Positions 1-9,283 of a stretch of DNA of 39,773 nt are shown in pieces. Positions within the stretch are counted from its first letter, which is position 1, and every line of letters begins with the position of its first letter. Source of the DNA: Halomonas sp. 54_146. Its GTDB lineage: Bacteria; Pseudomonadota; Gammaproteobacteria; Pseudomonadales; Halomonadaceae. A model generated the notes under the pieces. The model ran no database searches and had not been told where the DNA came from. It saw nothing but the letters and a program-made list of their open reading frames with translations. Where the stretch lies: assembly GCF_001507855.1 (NCBI RefSeq), contig NZ_LGEN01000036.1, positions 1 to 39,773 on the forward strand. Reading direction: 5' to 3'. Made by a program: the position numbers and the translations under genes.

Positions 1-149
1 GTACCATTTTGGAAGCGGCTGTTGGTGCTTGATGGATTGGTTAGGTTCTTGAAATCATAGCACTTTCAGCCGCTTTCTTTTATACCCTGTGAGAAATCCA
101 GGTTAGCTTGGTTGGAAAACATAGGCTACTCAGGCTTAAGATGAGAAAA

Positions 150-575
150 CTACATTATCTCAGCATGCTCACTACCTGCTTTCTTGTAGGTGTACTCGGG
201 AAACTTTCAGCTAATCAGGCCAAGCTTTCCCATCAGGTGGACAGCGCGATAACGGCTTAACGGGACATCCTGCCTTGTCTCCATCTCTGCGATGCTGCGC
301 ACACCTGCAGAGCCCTCGCTTTTGCGAAAGAGTTCTTTAACCTTGGCTATTTCCTTGGCTTTCGTGGCACACACAAGCCTTTTTTGAAAGTTCTATGCAA
401 TATTTAAAGCTGCTGCAATTTTCGCCAAACACGTCACACAGCTTTTTCACTGGGTAACTCGTCTTGAGTGAGAAGTGTTCAGGGAGTCCGACATCAAGAG
501 AGCGGTAGCCTTTTTAGGTTGCCTTTTCCATCTCAATTTCATGGATGCGCTTTTCAGGCTCGCGAATTTTGAGCT
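150..575 (-). pseudogene. IS3-family transposase remnant (orfA end plus orfB start)
   Basis: Read on the minus strand, this stretch carries recognisable pieces of an IS3-family transposase in several frames. Around 460-530 lies the typical OrfA C-terminus (KKATALLMSDSLNTSHS). Overlapping it in another frame is an OrfB start (SYPVKKLCDVFGENCSS). Around 190-390 follows the OrfB helical region with EIAKVKELFRKSEGSAGVRS and later LSRYRAVHLMGKLGLIS, then an in-frame stop and KKAGSEHAEIM. The DDE catalytic core is missing and there are several stops and frame changes, so this is an inactive relic. No inverted repeats or target duplication could be fixed. The family call rests on memory of IS3 OrfA/OrfB patterns. 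Confidence 0.7.
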
Positions 576-586
576 AATCAGACGTC

Positions 587-1430
587 ATGGGGGCTTTAGG
601 GCTTTGCCCACTACTACTAAAGTACAACAATCTTGATACGGCTATTGCTTTGAGTGTCTCCGAGCTATGGCCGGCCAACACTGGAAGCCCTATCAAGCAC
701 ATTTTCGCCTGGGGTGTTCTGCTAGATTTTCCGCACAATGACCAAGGCGGGATGCCGATCGCTAGCTATGCAGACTTCAAGGCGTTTGCGGAAACACTAT
801 ATGAGGCATGGCCCGAGTTCCCAATGCTTGAGGACTTCTCTCCCGAGGCTGACTGGGGGCAAAGCAAAGTTCGCCTTGGCAAGAACTTCGTTCCGATTTT
901 CTACGGTAGCTGCATTGAACGTACACCTGACTTTGTAGAAGCATTCCGCATTACTTACGCCTATGTTCCTGAGGCCCAAGCCCACATGGACCTCGCCGTT
1001 GCGTTGCAAGCTCGTATCATTGATTCGATACCCGACCTGGGAAACGCCACGGCTGGGGAAAGCGCAAATAGCCCATGTCGAAGTGCCCTCCGAAGAATTC
1101 TGGCTGAAATGCAGTGCAATGCTTCGACAGGTCGGTGATGATATTGCTGACTGGCGAGATAAGGCGGGGAGCGAGCTCGATACTCGCTTTGGCGCTTTCA
1201 AAGCACCACTGACCTCTAGCGCCTTCGGCGACGCAGTAATGCAGGGGGCGGCACTCCCCTTTCTAGCAGTCGAAATCGACGGCACTTGGGTACCAATGTC
1301 AGTTCGTAGCGCCCCTGGGGTCGTCATTGACCATTGGGCCAACAAAGAAGTAGTTGGCCCAATGGTCAACGCTCATACACATCGTAGGCTCGCTCGCTTC
1401 GTTGCTGAACGGTTACCTGGCACAGTTATG
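587..1430 (+). pseudogene. Unrecognised gene broken by a frameshift
   Basis: Two overlapping plus-strand frames look like one protein split by a frameshift near 1045-1065. The first frame runs from an ATG at 587 to about 1060 and includes DFKAFAETLYEAWPEFP and YVPEAQAHMDLAVALQ. The sense continues in the next frame with AQIAHVEVPSEEFWLKCSA and FLAVEIDGTWVPMSVRSAP up to about 1430, where IS481-derived sequence begins. Neither half has a family I recognise. The 5' end abuts the IS3 relic, so the original start may be lost, and the 3' end is probably replaced by the IS481 stub. A minus-strand reading of the same DNA is low-complexity and serine-rich, and less protein-like. Confidence 0.45.
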
Positions 1431-1581
1431 GGACCACAGCCGCCCAGTGACGCCACTTGCGTACAGTCTTGGGGTGGATGCAGTAGCGTCGACTCAGCGC
1501 CGTGACCGACTCCGTCGATCGCTGTATTTCTGTTCGGATGGCGTGCGTAGTCGTGACGCGTTTGTGCAGAATCTGAGCCAT
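1426..1581 (-). pseudogene. IS481-family transposase, 5' fragment
   Basis: On the minus strand an ATG at 1581, preceded by a good ribosome binding site (GGAGGA about 6 bases upstream), opens a 51-residue frame. It reads MAQILHKRVTTTHAIRTEI and later SRRYCIHPKTVRKWRHW, the helix-turn-helix start typical of IS481-type transposases (pattern: MAQ.LH...TT.A.R..IQ.S..S...L..RY.I.PKTV.KW). It stops at 1426 and the integrase core is absent, so this is a truncated relic. It reads against the broken gene to its left and marks where that gene's 3' end was lost. Confidence 0.65.
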
Positions 1582-1971
1582 GGGTCATCCTCCGATAATG
1601 GTTTATAACTTAGACCATTACTCTTCGGGACCAAACACCTAGGGAGTTAGGGAATTAACGAAACAAAAAACTGGCTAGAGCCTCGCCAATATGGCTATTT
1701 CAAGCTCGGCCAAGCAAAAGCAGAAATCAGGCAATCCCAGAGGGCTCACGGCTTTCAGACCGACGATATGGTGAAAGCCATCATGGCAGATGGAGGCGGG
1801 TCGCACGAAAGGACCATGAGCAGCGTCGAGAGCGCCAAGCGCAGGGAATTTAAAAAGAGAAGGTAGAAGGGCGTTATTGTGGGTGGCGAGTAGATCCAGC
1901 GCCTCCCCAGCCATCTTTTCTAACGACCTTCAGGCGACTTACTCCTCCTCCTTTCTTTTCCTTCCCTTTCC
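1582..1971. other. Non-coding or decayed stretch
   Basis: No gene is convincing here. A plus-strand frame ending in a stop at about 1866 is open and basic (DDMVKAIMADGGGSHERTMS) but lacks a start codon and a recognisable family. A 79-residue minus-strand frame also exists without family signature or ribosome binding site. From about 1939 to 1969 the plus strand is an almost pure pyrimidine tract next to the stop codon of the chemoreceptor gene. Confidence 0.4.
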
Positions 1972-3018
1972 TTACATTTCAGCCATTAACCTATCCAGCT
2001 GCTGCACCACCGTCAGGCTCGCAGATTCCATCTGCGCCAGCGCATCCGCCATCTCTTCTTGATCGCCTGACTGAGCGAACTCGATAGCACTCTTACCGTA
2101 GCGGTGCACATCCCTGTGAGGAGCATCTAACTGTTGGTACGCGGCCGAGTAGGCATAGCGCTTGCCTTCACCTTCAAAATACCATCGGCCCAAACGGCAC
2201 TGGGTATGGTCTGCCAGCGACGTATCGTAAATGCGCAGCACGACCGCTTCATACACCTTGTTCTTGAATACAGCATGATCCAGCTTCACCGAATTAATAA
2301 AGGCTGTCTGGGTTTGGTTTTCAATAAACCGCTGCATCGACTGTGAATGGCCGGTGATATCATCCACAGAGCGTTCGACCTGATGGGTGGTTACCCGCGT
2401 TCCTTCCGCGCTTTTCTGGGTCTGCTGGGAAAGCGTCGACATGGTGGCCACCTGGTCAATGATTTCCTGCACCAGCTTACGGATCGAATCGCTAGCCAAG
2501 TGTGTCTGATTCGCCAAGTTACGAACCTCGCCCGCCACAACGGCAAACCCCCGCCCTGCCTCACCCGCCCGCGCTGCTTCAATCGATGCATTCAGTGATA
2601 ACAGATTGGTGCGCCGGGAAACTTCCTGAATATCGCTAACCAGCTTTTCGATATTGGCCGTGGTGTGGGTTAACGCCTCAACGCCGTCAGTGTTTTGTGC
2701 AGCGCTTTGCAGCAAGGCAGAAGCTTCACGGTTGAGCTCTTGAACAGCGGCCAATGATTGCTGGGCGCTCTGTTCCACATCAGCCATCTTGGCATGTTGT
2801 ACCGCCATGGTTTCTGCATTTTCTTGCAGCACCTGGCGAATAGCATCGAGCATTTCCCCACTCTTGATCTGCAAGACAGGTAAGCGCTGCAAGCTGACAG
2901 TATGGCGATCATTTCCGCTCACTGCCCTATGCAGGTTGAGAAGCTGTTGTTCTGATTCCAGGTTCTTAGACGCCGATACACGGCCTGAGTCGCGCTGTTT
3001 GAATAACCTGTCGAACAC
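1972..3018 (-). CDS. Soluble chemoreceptor with C-terminal CZB zinc-binding domain
   Basis: This 348-residue protein is a cytoplasmic methyl-accepting chemotaxis protein. It has no membrane segment and no HAMP domain. A coiled N-terminal part leads into the signalling hairpin around residues 135-180, with [19 protein letters not shown] and [15 protein letters not shown], which binds CheA and CheW. The last ~110 residues fit the chemoreceptor zinc-binding (CZB) domain: [23 protein letters not shown] and PHRDVH supply the expected His, Cys and His ligands. Such receptors are known to sense zinc or oxidants such as hypochlorite; the ligand here is inference. Translation starts at GTG 3018, chosen because a perfect AGGAGG lies 6 bases upstream. 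It is divergent from the membrane receptor at 3340. Confidence 0.9.
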   Translation of the reverse strand: MFDRLFKQRDSGRVSASKNLESEQQLLNLHRAVSGNDRHTVSLQRLPVLQIKSGEMLDAIRQVLQENAETMAVQHAKMADVEQSAQQSLAAVQELNREASALLQSAAQNTDGVEALTHTTANIEKLVSDIQEVSRRTNLLSLNASIEAARAGEAGRGFAVVAGEVRNLANQTHLASDSIRKLVQEIIDQVATMSTLSQQTQKSAEGTRVTTHQVERSVDDITGHSQSMQRFIENQTQTAFINSVKLDHAVFKNKVYEAVVLRIYDTSLADHTQCRLGRWYFEGEGKRYAYSAAYQQLDAPHRDVHRYGKSAIEFAQSGDQEEMADALAQMESASLTVVQQLDRLMAEM

Positions 3019-3080
3019 CGCTTACCTCCTCAATTTCAATGGGAAAAGTGTCATTAATAAGACATAACCTATGGCGCAAT

Positions 3081-3117
3081 ATTAAACTTATATTAACCGA
3101 CATTAAAACTACATTAA
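3081..3117. promoter_or_regulatory. Four helically phased ATTAA repeats in a divergent promoter region
   Basis: Within the 321-bp space between the two divergent chemoreceptor genes, the plus strand has ATTAA at 3081, 3092, 3102 and 3113, spacings of 11, 10 and 11 bases. The repeats therefore lie on one face of the helix, 60-100 bases upstream of the GTG of the CZB receptor. They could be a regulator binding array or intrinsically bent DNA. No clear sigma-70 or flagellar sigma-28 promoter could be assigned in the rest of 3019-3339. Confidence 0.4.
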
Positions 3118-3339
3118 CTTAGACCAATAGATATCCCGATTTCAGGCATGCATTGGGGCTGTTCTATGCGTTCAGGCGCAGAGCCTGCTAGCCCCTAGCG
3201 ATACACAGGTATAAAAAGGCCAGCATCATGTTCTACTTTAGAAAAACATTTATGCAATATCGAAAGATTATTTTGTAATATAGCGTAATGTTTCTTAGCT
3301 TTTTAATTCCTGCCACAGCTGCTGCTCTTGAGGTCTCGC

Positions 3340-5043
3340 ATGCTCAACACCCTGTTTAAAATGACGATTAAACGTCGCTTAATCCTTATGATGGCGACCA
3401 TGTTAGCGCTCATGCTGGTCATTGGTGCGCTTGGCTTTAGCGGCATGTCGTCGTCTAACCAAGCGGTTGACACCATTTATCAAGAAAACCTTAAGCATAC
3501 CCAGCAAATTGCGCATCTCAACGAACGTGCAAAAGATATGCTGTTAGAACTCTCATTAGCCGGGCAGCACGAGCCAACCCTCGCGGTCAGTGCGTTACAC
3601 GACCACCCTGTTCAGCTGCATATCGACAATATCAACCATAACGCAACGCTAATTGATACCGCTTGGCAGGGATATGTTTCGCAACCTTTATCCGACGCAG
3701 GAGAAGCGTTAGCTGATCGATTTCAAAAACACTATTGGCAATTGCAGCACACGGTCGAAGCCGCTTTGCCCTTTTATGAGGCCAGTGATTACGACAATGG
3801 CAATGAAGTAGCGTTTACTCAGGCGCTGCCCGCTTACCGGGTGCTCAATGAGACGTTAGATGAAATCATCAACCTTGAAGAGCGTGAAGCACAAGCGGCT
3901 TATCAAGACGCAGTGGCGCATGCTGCCTCTATGCGCAACTTGATGTTGGGCGCGCTGGTCGTTGCCATCCTTTTGGCAGGGCTACTAAGTTGGATTCTTA
4001 TCCAGCGCATTATTCAACCGCTTGCCCAAGCGCGTCGGCACTTTCACGCCATGGCAGAAGGCGACTTAACGCAGAGCATTCGTCATACACACCATGATGA
4101 AATCGGCGATATGCTAGATGAGCTTGGGGATATGCAGCATAAGCTTCAGGGGTTAATTGGCAGCATTCAAGCTTCTGCCGGTGCTATTTCAACGGCATCT
4201 GGCCAAATTTCCTCAGGCAACGTTGACCTCTCTCAACGCACAGAAGAACAGGCCTCTAGCTTACAAGAAACCGCAGCCAGCATGGAGCAGGTCGCAGCAA
4301 CGGTAAAAAACAACACTCAGCATACCGGTGAAGCCAACCAACTAGCACACGCTGCCAGCCGCTCTGCGCGCTATGGTGGAGAGAACGTAACGAAAGCGGT
4401 CAGTAAAATGGAAGAGCTGAATGAGAGCTCAGAAAAAATCAGTGGCATTGTTTCGCTAATTGATGGCATTGCCTTTCAAACCAACATTTTGGCACTGAAT
4501 GCTTCTGTAGAAGCCGCTCGCGCAGGAGAACAAGGCCGCGGGTTTGCCGTTGTCGCCCAAGAAGTGAGAAACCTTGCCCAACGCAGCGCCGATGCAGCCA
4601 AACAGATTCAGCAGTTAATCGTCGAAAACAATCAAGTAGTCGGCCAAGGCAGCGAACTGGTAACCGCCGTTGGCGACTCCATGGCAAAAATCGTTGCCAA
4701 TATCGATAAAGTGTCTGGGTTAATGGAAGATGTTAGTCGTGCGTCTGATGAACAGACCTCTGCGATTGATCAGATGAGCATTGCCATTAATCAAATGGAT
4801 GATGTGACCCAGCAGAACGCTTCTCTCGTTGAACAAACAGCGACGGCTTCAGCTTCCATGGAAGAGCAAGCGCGAGATTTAGCGGAAGCGGTGGCCTTTT
4901 TTAAGGTAGCCAAAACGCAAACGTCACAGCCAGTAACGACACCGCGCAAAAGTTACGCGCTGCCAGAAAGGCCTCAACAAACCGACAGGCAATCCGCCAG
5001 GCAGCCCGCCACTTCATCAAATGATGACTGGGAAACGTTCTAA
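3340..5043 (+). CDS. Membrane chemoreceptor (4HB type) with WETF tether
   Basis: This 567-residue transmembrane methyl-accepting chemotaxis protein has a first membrane segment at about residues 12-34, a periplasmic four-helix-bundle-like sensor of about 160 residues, a second membrane segment near 200-220 ([20 protein letters not shown]), a HAMP domain, and a long signalling coil. The tip reads [20 protein letters not shown] and [19 protein letters not shown]. The C-terminus is DDWETF, close to the NWETF pentapeptide that tethers CheR and CheB in enteric receptors, so this is probably a high-abundance type receptor. The start is placed at ATG 3340 because TGAGGT sits just upstream; a TTG at 3328 is in frame but unsupported. 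The ligand cannot be read from sequence. Confidence 0.9.
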   Translation: MLNTLFKMTIKRRLILMMATMLALMLVIGALGFSGMSSSNQAVDTIYQENLKHTQQIAHLNERAKDMLLELSLAGQHEPTLAVSALHDHPVQLHIDNINHNATLIDTAWQGYVSQPLSDAGEALADRFQKHYWQLQHTVEAALPFYEASDYDNGNEVAFTQALPAYRVLNETLDEIINLEEREAQAAYQDAVAHAASMRNLMLGALVVAILLAGLLSWILIQRIIQPLAQARRHFHAMAEGDLTQSIRHTHHDEIGDMLDELGDMQHKLQGLIGSIQASAGAISTASGQISSGNVDLSQRTEEQASSLQETAASMEQVAATVKNNTQHTGEANQLAHAASRSARYGGENVTKAVSKMEELNESSEKISGIVSLIDGIAFQTNILALNASVEAARAGEQGRGFAVVAQEVRNLAQRSADAAKQIQQLIVENNQVVGQGSELVTAVGDSMAKIVANIDKVSGLMEDVSRASDEQTSAIDQMSIAINQMDDVTQQNASLVEQTATASASMEEQARDLAEAVAFFKVAKTQTSQPVTTPRKSYALPERPQQTDRQSARQPATSSNDDWETF

Positions 5044-5092
5044 ACTCACCCGGAACACTCACCATAAACATAGCGCAATAGCTTTAGGCAAC

Positions 5093-5121
5093 AAGGCCGC
5101 CCCGAATGGAGCGGCCTTTTC
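5093..5121 (+). terminator. Rho-independent terminator after the chemoreceptor gene
   Basis: AAGGCCGC and GCGGCCTT form a perfect 8-bp stem around a 10-base loop (5101-5110), followed by a short T run. It lies about 50 bases after the stop of the membrane chemoreceptor and should end its transcript. Confidence 0.85.
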
Positions 5122-5273
5122 CATATACAACAAGCATCCGGCATTGACCAAAAAATTGTCACACGTCATCAATGCGCAATTCTGACAGGCCAGCCAGGTA
5201 CCCTGGCCAAGCATTATTTGGTTATACTGGCCCTCCATTTGCTGCACTGCAGCGCAGACAAAGGCGTAAGACG

Positions 5274-6047
5274 ATGTCCAACTCCCCTTTCTCACTTCAA
5301 GGTAAGGTAGCTTTGGTATGCGGGCTCGCCAACCGCGAAAGCATTGCCTTCGGCTGTGCACAAGCGCTGCATCAGGCAGGTGCCCGAGTAGTGGTCACCC
5401 ACATGCCCGGCGCAGAGCGCTTTGTGCAAGATCTCACCGGCGACCTGGGCGACGCCGAGCTGATGCCCTGCGACGTGCAGGATGATGCCCAGCTCGCCGC
5501 CTTGTTCGCGCATATCGCTAGCCAGTATGAGCGCCTGGATGTGGTGGTTCACTCTATTGCCTACGCTCCGCCCGAGGACCTGCGCGGTCGCCTTGTTGAT
5601 GCCTCTCGGGGAGGCTTCCTGATGGCCATGGATATTTCCTGCCACTCCTTCCTGCGCATGGCGCGCCTGGCCGAGCCGCTGATGCCCACGGGCGGCACCC
5701 TGCTCAACATGTCCTACTTGGGTGCTGAACGGGTCGTGGAAAATTATGCGCTGATGGGTCCGGTAAAGGCGGCGCTGGAGTCGATGACCCGCTATATGGC
5801 GGCCGAATTAGGCCCCCAGGGCATTCGTGTTCATGCCGTTTCCCCGGGGCCAATTCGCACCCGCGCCTCTTCCGGGCTCAAGGACTTCGACACCCTGGCC
5901 GACACCAGCGAGGCTCGCGCTCCGCTGCGCCGCCTGGCCACTGTTCAGGATGTCGGCAACGCCGCGGTCTACCTGGCCTCTTCTGCAGGTGCCGCCACCA
6001 CCGGCAGCGTCCACTACATCGATGCCGGTGACAATATTCTCTATTGA
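5274..6047 (+). CDS. FabI-like enoyl-ACP reductase (SDR family)
   Basis: This 257-residue protein follows the FabI pattern of NAD(P)H-dependent enoyl-acyl carrier protein reductases, which make the last reduction in each fatty acid elongation cycle. It has the atypical nucleotide site GLANRESIAFGCAQAL (about residues 17-32), HSIAYAPP (93-100), and the two FabI tyrosines with the lysine: Tyr148 in SYLGAER and Tyr158-x6-Lys165 in NYALMGPVK. The late motif AVSPGPIRTRASSGL is also FabI-like. The start at ATG 5274 gives the normal family length; an upstream in-frame extension to 5172 would be unusual. It is visibly more G+C-rich than the chemoreceptor gene before it. It could be the housekeeping FabI or a paralogue; the window alone cannot decide. 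Confidence 0.85.
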   Translation: MSNSPFSLQGKVALVCGLANRESIAFGCAQALHQAGARVVVTHMPGAERFVQDLTGDLGDAELMPCDVQDDAQLAALFAHIASQYERLDVVVHSIAYAPPEDLRGRLVDASRGGFLMAMDISCHSFLRMARLAEPLMPTGGTLLNMSYLGAERVVENYALMGPVKAALESMTRYMAAELGPQGIRVHAVSPGPIRTRASSGLKDFDTLADTSEARAPLRRLATVQDVGNAAVYLASSAGAATTGSVHYIDAGDNILY

Positions 6048-6071
6048 AGTGCTGAACTTTTCCCTTTTACG

Positions 6072-6103
6072 GCGCACCTGCTGCACTAACGCAACAGGTG
6101 CGC
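6072..6103. repeat. Inverted repeat at a convergent gene end
   Basis: GCGCACCTG (6072-6080) and CAGGTGCGC (6095-6103) form a perfect 9-bp stem that overlaps the stop codon of rfaH. It lies between the convergent fabI-like gene and rfaH and may help end transcription on either strand, but neither side has a proper T run, so it is not called a Rho-independent terminator. Confidence 0.5.
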
Positions 6104-6610
6104 TAAAGGCACCTCCACCTCCTGAGCGCGGTTTAGCCATTGCAATAAAATAATAGCGCGTTCTTCACCGTTACGGGCGCGTTCAAGCTGCTGGTGGAAA
6201 ATAGCGGTTTGGCCGGCGAATGGCCCCGTTTCAACGGTTATTTCTTCCCCAGTAGTAAATGCGGGTGCCGCTGATGCGGGGTCTTCACGATGCTTTAACT
6301 GCGCAATCAGCTCATCGGCAATAACGGCGGGCTGGTTGCCAAACATTAAAATACGGCTAACCCCCCGAGTAGAGCGAATAGGCCGCCAATTGCTTTGCAC
6401 TTGGTCAAGATGAATAAACAGGTAATACGGAAAAAGAGGCTCTACCACCCACGCAAGCTTTTTGTTGCGCTTCTTGCGGCACTTTAGCGTTGGATGAAAA
6501 ACATCAAAGCCCTGATTTAAAAGATGCGCTTCGGCACGAAAAGATTCACCGCCTTTGCACTGAATGGCATACCAGCGCGCTGGCGTGGCATCGGGCTGGT
6601 TCACGGGCAT
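6086..6610 (-). CDS. rfaH: RfaH-type transcription antiterminator (NusG paralogue)
   Basis: This 174-residue protein is a specialised NusG paralogue. The N-terminal NGN domain begins ARWYAIQCKGGESFRAEAHL and contains EPLFPYYLFIHLD and STRGVSRILMFG, which follow RfaH closely. The C-terminal KOW-type part runs from about residue 115 (EEITVETGPFAGQTAIF). RfaH is recruited to RNA polymerase paused at ops DNA (GGCGGTAG...) in the leader of long operons for surface polysaccharide, and suppresses Rho and pausing. A matching ops element occurs at 14216-14227 in this window, so the likely target is the adjacent locus. The ATG at 6610 has GAGGA about 10 bases upstream. It is divergent from the polysaccharide genes and convergent with the fabI-like gene. 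Confidence 0.85.
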   Translation of the reverse strand: MPVNQPDATPARWYAIQCKGGESFRAEAHLLNQGFDVFHPTLKCRKKRNKKLAWVVEPLFPYYLFIHLDQVQSNWRPIRSTRGVSRILMFGNQPAVIADELIAQLKHREDPASAAPAFTTGEEITVETGPFAGQTAIFHQQLERARNGEERAIILLQWLNRAQEVEVPLAHLLR

Positions 6611-6972
6611 AGCAGCTCATCCTCGTCATCAGGAACCTACATGTAGATTAGACCACGTGGCATCATACGCACGCAAAGAGGTTAAATAAAGTGAGCCTTC
6701 CCACGTTAATACATAGCCTTCTCTTCCATCCTTTCGCACTTGCAACAACTACCTTCTGCCAATGTAAGCATTATCTTACAACCACCGCAGCTTATCGCTT
6801 ACAAAGCCCACAACCACCCTTATAAACAAGTCTTTTAAACAAGCATTTTGCCATTATTTCTGACCAAATCTCATAGTGTAATTCTAAGCCTTAGAGGGTA
6901 TATTGGCGGGAATAAATCCATCTAGCGCCGTAATACTTTTTCGGTGTTTTCTCATTGCCCGAGATTTTTTTC
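6611..6972. promoter_or_regulatory. Divergent upstream region with TGTAAG-N6-CTTACA palindrome
   Basis: This 362-bp space separates rfaH from the first rightward gene of the locus and should hold both promoters. The clearest structure is a perfect palindrome at 6763-6780, TGTAAG-CATTAT-CTTACA, a plausible operator for a dimeric regulator. A TATATT-like box near 6899 could be the -10 of the rightward promoter, but no good -35 pairs with it. No ops element was found here. Confidence 0.4.
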
Positions 6973-7911
6973 ATGACGCAACACTTGGATCTCAACGAAG
7001 CTATTCAGGTCAAGACCTCCCTGAAAGTGCTGCCCCCCGGCATGTATACCATTCGCTATTTAGGTACGCGCCCGACCGGCTCCGTTGAAGCTAATGGCAA
7101 GCGCTCCGCCAATATCCCCTTGGCGCTGTCTCAGGCACCGATTCACATGCCAGGCGAGATCGAATTTATCTGTCCAGAAGGCGTTTCTCACCAAACGCTT
7201 TCGGCACCCGGCGATTATCTCATTGCCCATGTTAAACGTGGCGATGCCGTGCTAGCTGCCAGCAAATATGCCCCTAAGCCATTGGCAGGAAAAGTGGACG
7301 TACAGTGGCGCATCGAATCACTTCAGCAACCCACTGCTGAAAGCAATGGGGCCGCCGTGAAAACTCCCCAAAAGCATGCTGCGCCCTCAACCAAGCGCGC
7401 CAGCCTACAAGCAGCAAAAACATCCGCACTGCCTGTAAAACTAACCGGCCATATTGAACACCGGGGTGATGTCACGGTGGGTAGCGGAGAATGGCTGGGT
7501 GACCCTAAAGGCAAAGCCCGCCTTGAAGGCCTGTTAATTGAATGGCAAGACTCCCCTGCCGGGGTGGAAATTATTGGTGCTTGCCGGGCGGGTAACCAGA
7601 CCCTACAAGCAAAAGGAAATAGTTACCTGGGTACCCGGCGTCAAGCAGCGCCGATTACTCAGCTCGCATTATGCCTAAGCGGGAAAAACGCCGCGCTTTA
7701 CCATTTAGACGCAGAAGCCGTTTTCTCCGATGGTAGCCGTCATGCATTAGGCGCAAAAGAAGCCGTGCAAGCTAACGCTGAAGGCCATCTGGTCGCGGTT
7801 CGCGTAGCGGTTACTGCGGCAATGGCAACCACTGCACCAAGCCAAGCGACCCCATCACCGGCTCGCTCTGCCTGGCTAGACCCGCAAGCAACCTACATAA
7901 CTAAAGCTTAA
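6973..7911 (+). CDS. Protein of unknown family, first gene of the locus
   Basis: This 312-residue protein starts at ATG 6973 (MTQHLDLNEAIQVKTSLKV); an upstream TTG at 6955 is in frame but less likely. No signal peptide or membrane segment is visible. Residues 1-115 look like a beta-rich domain. A linker rich in Ala, Lys, Ser and Thr follows (about 120-150), and then a second domain of two similar halves with Trp, Gly and Leu spacing (GSGEWLGDPKGKARLEGLLI and YLGTRRQAAPITQLALCLSG). That spacing recalls ChW-type repeats, hydrophobic repeats with a conserved Trp, but the match is weak. It precedes an RTX surface protein and glycosyltransferases, suggesting a surface role. I do not recognise the gene. 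Confidence 0.6.
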   Translation: MTQHLDLNEAIQVKTSLKVLPPGMYTIRYLGTRPTGSVEANGKRSANIPLALSQAPIHMPGEIEFICPEGVSHQTLSAPGDYLIAHVKRGDAVLAASKYAPKPLAGKVDVQWRIESLQQPTAESNGAAVKTPQKHAAPSTKRASLQAAKTSALPVKLTGHIEHRGDVTVGSGEWLGDPKGKARLEGLLIEWQDSPAGVEIIGACRAGNQTLQAKGNSYLGTRRQAAPITQLALCLSGKNAALYHLDAEAVFSDGSRHALGAKEAVQANAEGHLVAVRVAVTAAMATTAPSQATPSPARSAWLDPQATYITKA

Positions 7912-8032
7912 CGTTACCCGTGTAATCTTATGTTTTAGACGTAATACATAAGAAGGCGATGCTCTGAACAAAGAGCGCGGGTATAACACCAGCGTTCTAT
8001 ATGGCTAAACCATTAATTAAAGGCGATTAAGT

Positions 8033-9109
8033 ATGGCGCAATACGATAATACGGCTGCTATCTCCGAAGCTTTTGAGCAAGCTTCTTACAGCCAAAACCT
8101 AAAAAACGCGGTTAGCTCGCTGTTGTCTCAGTTTGGCGACAACGCCTCCGGCCAGCAGGTCACCAGCGTGCAAGATGCACAAGCAAGCACGGCTGATGCG
8201 CTTTTCCTTCGCTTAGATGAAGGTCAGCGCGGCACCACGGACGCCCCGATTGTATTTGACGATTCCGGTCGCGAAGGCGGTCGTGCGTACGTATTTGAAG
8301 GCGACGATGGCGTTGTGGCTCAGTTCAATACCGTCGAGCGCGTTATTATCGGCACCAATGGCGATGATAGCTTCACCGTTGAAGGCGACCGTAACACCAC
8401 GGTTGACGGCGGCGCGGGCAACGACACCATTACCGCAAGCGGCGGCGATGACTCCATCACCGGTGGCGCAGGTAACGATTCCATCTCGGCAGGTGCGGGT
8501 AACGACTCCATCTACGGCGGTGCAGGCGAAGACGTTGCCGTATTTGAAGGCAATGAAGCGGACTACACCATCGAGCAAGATGGCGGCCTGGTCACCGTAA
8601 CGCACAATGAAACCGGTGACGTAAACGAAGTTGTAAACGTTGAAACGCTGAAGTTTGATGATAACGACAACTACTCCATTGAGCAGAGCAGCGATGTTCA
8701 AGCGCTGGTCACCCTGTACAAGCAGCTGTTTAGCGACACCGATGCACGTACTCAGAACGGTGAAGGCCAAGCCGACCTGGAAGGCCTGCAGTACTGGTCT
8801 GACCGCGCTGGCGAAGGCGTATCTCTGGGTCAAATCGCCCTCAGCATGCTCAACTCTGATGAAGCGGGCAACAAGCTGGATGCGCTGGATCTCAACACCA
8901 GTGAAGGCATTGCCGCTGTTATTGACATGCTCTACACCGATGTCTTGGGCCGTAGCGCTGATAACGTCGACACAGAAGGCCGTGACTACTGGATCAGCCA
9001 GGCAACCGAAGAAGGCGTGTCTCTGGAAGTTATCGCGACCGAGTTCGTGGCATCCGAAGAACTCCAGGATCAAACCGTTCAAGCGAGCGATTGGGACTTC
9101 CTGATCTAA
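8033..9109 (+). CDS. RTX calcium-binding secreted protein with DUF4214 domain
   Basis: This 358-residue acidic protein has glycine-rich nonapeptide repeats of the RTX type at about residues 107-165 (GGAGNDTI, GGAGNDSI, GAGNDSIYGGAGED), which fold on binding calcium outside the cell. A helical DUF4214 domain follows at about 220-345, with LFSDTD...LEGLQYWSDRAGEG and LGRSADNVDTEGRDYW. There is no N-terminal signal peptide. The C-terminus, DWDFLI, is the acidic-then-hydrophobic ending usual for type I secretion substrates. No type I exporter is in the window. The protein ends just before a strong terminator and so forms its own transcription unit. It may be a surface or S-layer-like component attached to the polysaccharide made by the neighbours (inference). 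Confidence 0.85.
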   Translation: MAQYDNTAAISEAFEQASYSQNLKNAVSSLLSQFGDNASGQQVTSVQDAQASTADALFLRLDEGQRGTTDAPIVFDDSGREGGRAYVFEGDDGVVAQFNTVERVIIGTNGDDSFTVEGDRNTTVDGGAGNDTITASGGDDSITGGAGNDSISAGAGNDSIYGGAGEDVAVFEGNEADYTIEQDGGLVTVTHNETGDVNEVVNVETLKFDDNDNYSIEQSSDVQALVTLYKQLFSDTDARTQNGEGQADLEGLQYWSDRAGEGVSLGQIALSMLNSDEAGNKLDALDLNTSEGIAAVIDMLYTDVLGRSADNVDTEGRDYWISQATEEGVSLEVIATEFVASEELQDQTVQASDWDFLI

Positions 9110-9160
9110 GCCGAGAACACAGCCAACGCAACACGCAAAGGCTGAGGCAAGGATGCCGAA

Positions 9161-9191
9161 ATGGGGGCGAAAGCCCCCATTTTCTTCTTTT
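9161..9191 (+). terminator. Strong Rho-independent terminator after the RTX gene
   Basis: ATGGGGGC and GCCCCCAT form a perfect 8-bp stem with a GAAA tetraloop, followed by TTTCTTCTTTT. It separates the RTX gene from the glycosyltransferase operon. Confidence 0.93.
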
Positions 9192-9283
9192 ATGCCATTA
9201 GGGAAACCCCTCAACCCAGCTCAACAAGGGCCAACGTTTTCACCTAATGCCATAATTTAGTTTACTTTTAGGCGTGCTGCACT

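Noticed and set aside
797..1369. A 190-codon minus-strand frame opposite the broken gene
   Set aside because: It is rich in Ser, Ala and Pro without a recognisable motif, while the plus-strand frames have a normal protein-like composition across the frameshift.
6072..6103. Bidirectional Rho-independent terminator between the fabI-like gene and rfaH
   Set aside because: The 9-bp stem is perfect, but no T run follows on either strand and it overlaps the rfaH stop codon; it is listed only as an inverted repeat.
8213..9214. A long open frame on the minus strand (333 codons) opposite the RTX gene
   Set aside because: It is a mirror of the biased codon use in the RTX/DUF4214 gene, lacks a ribosome binding site and any family motif, and overlaps the terminator.
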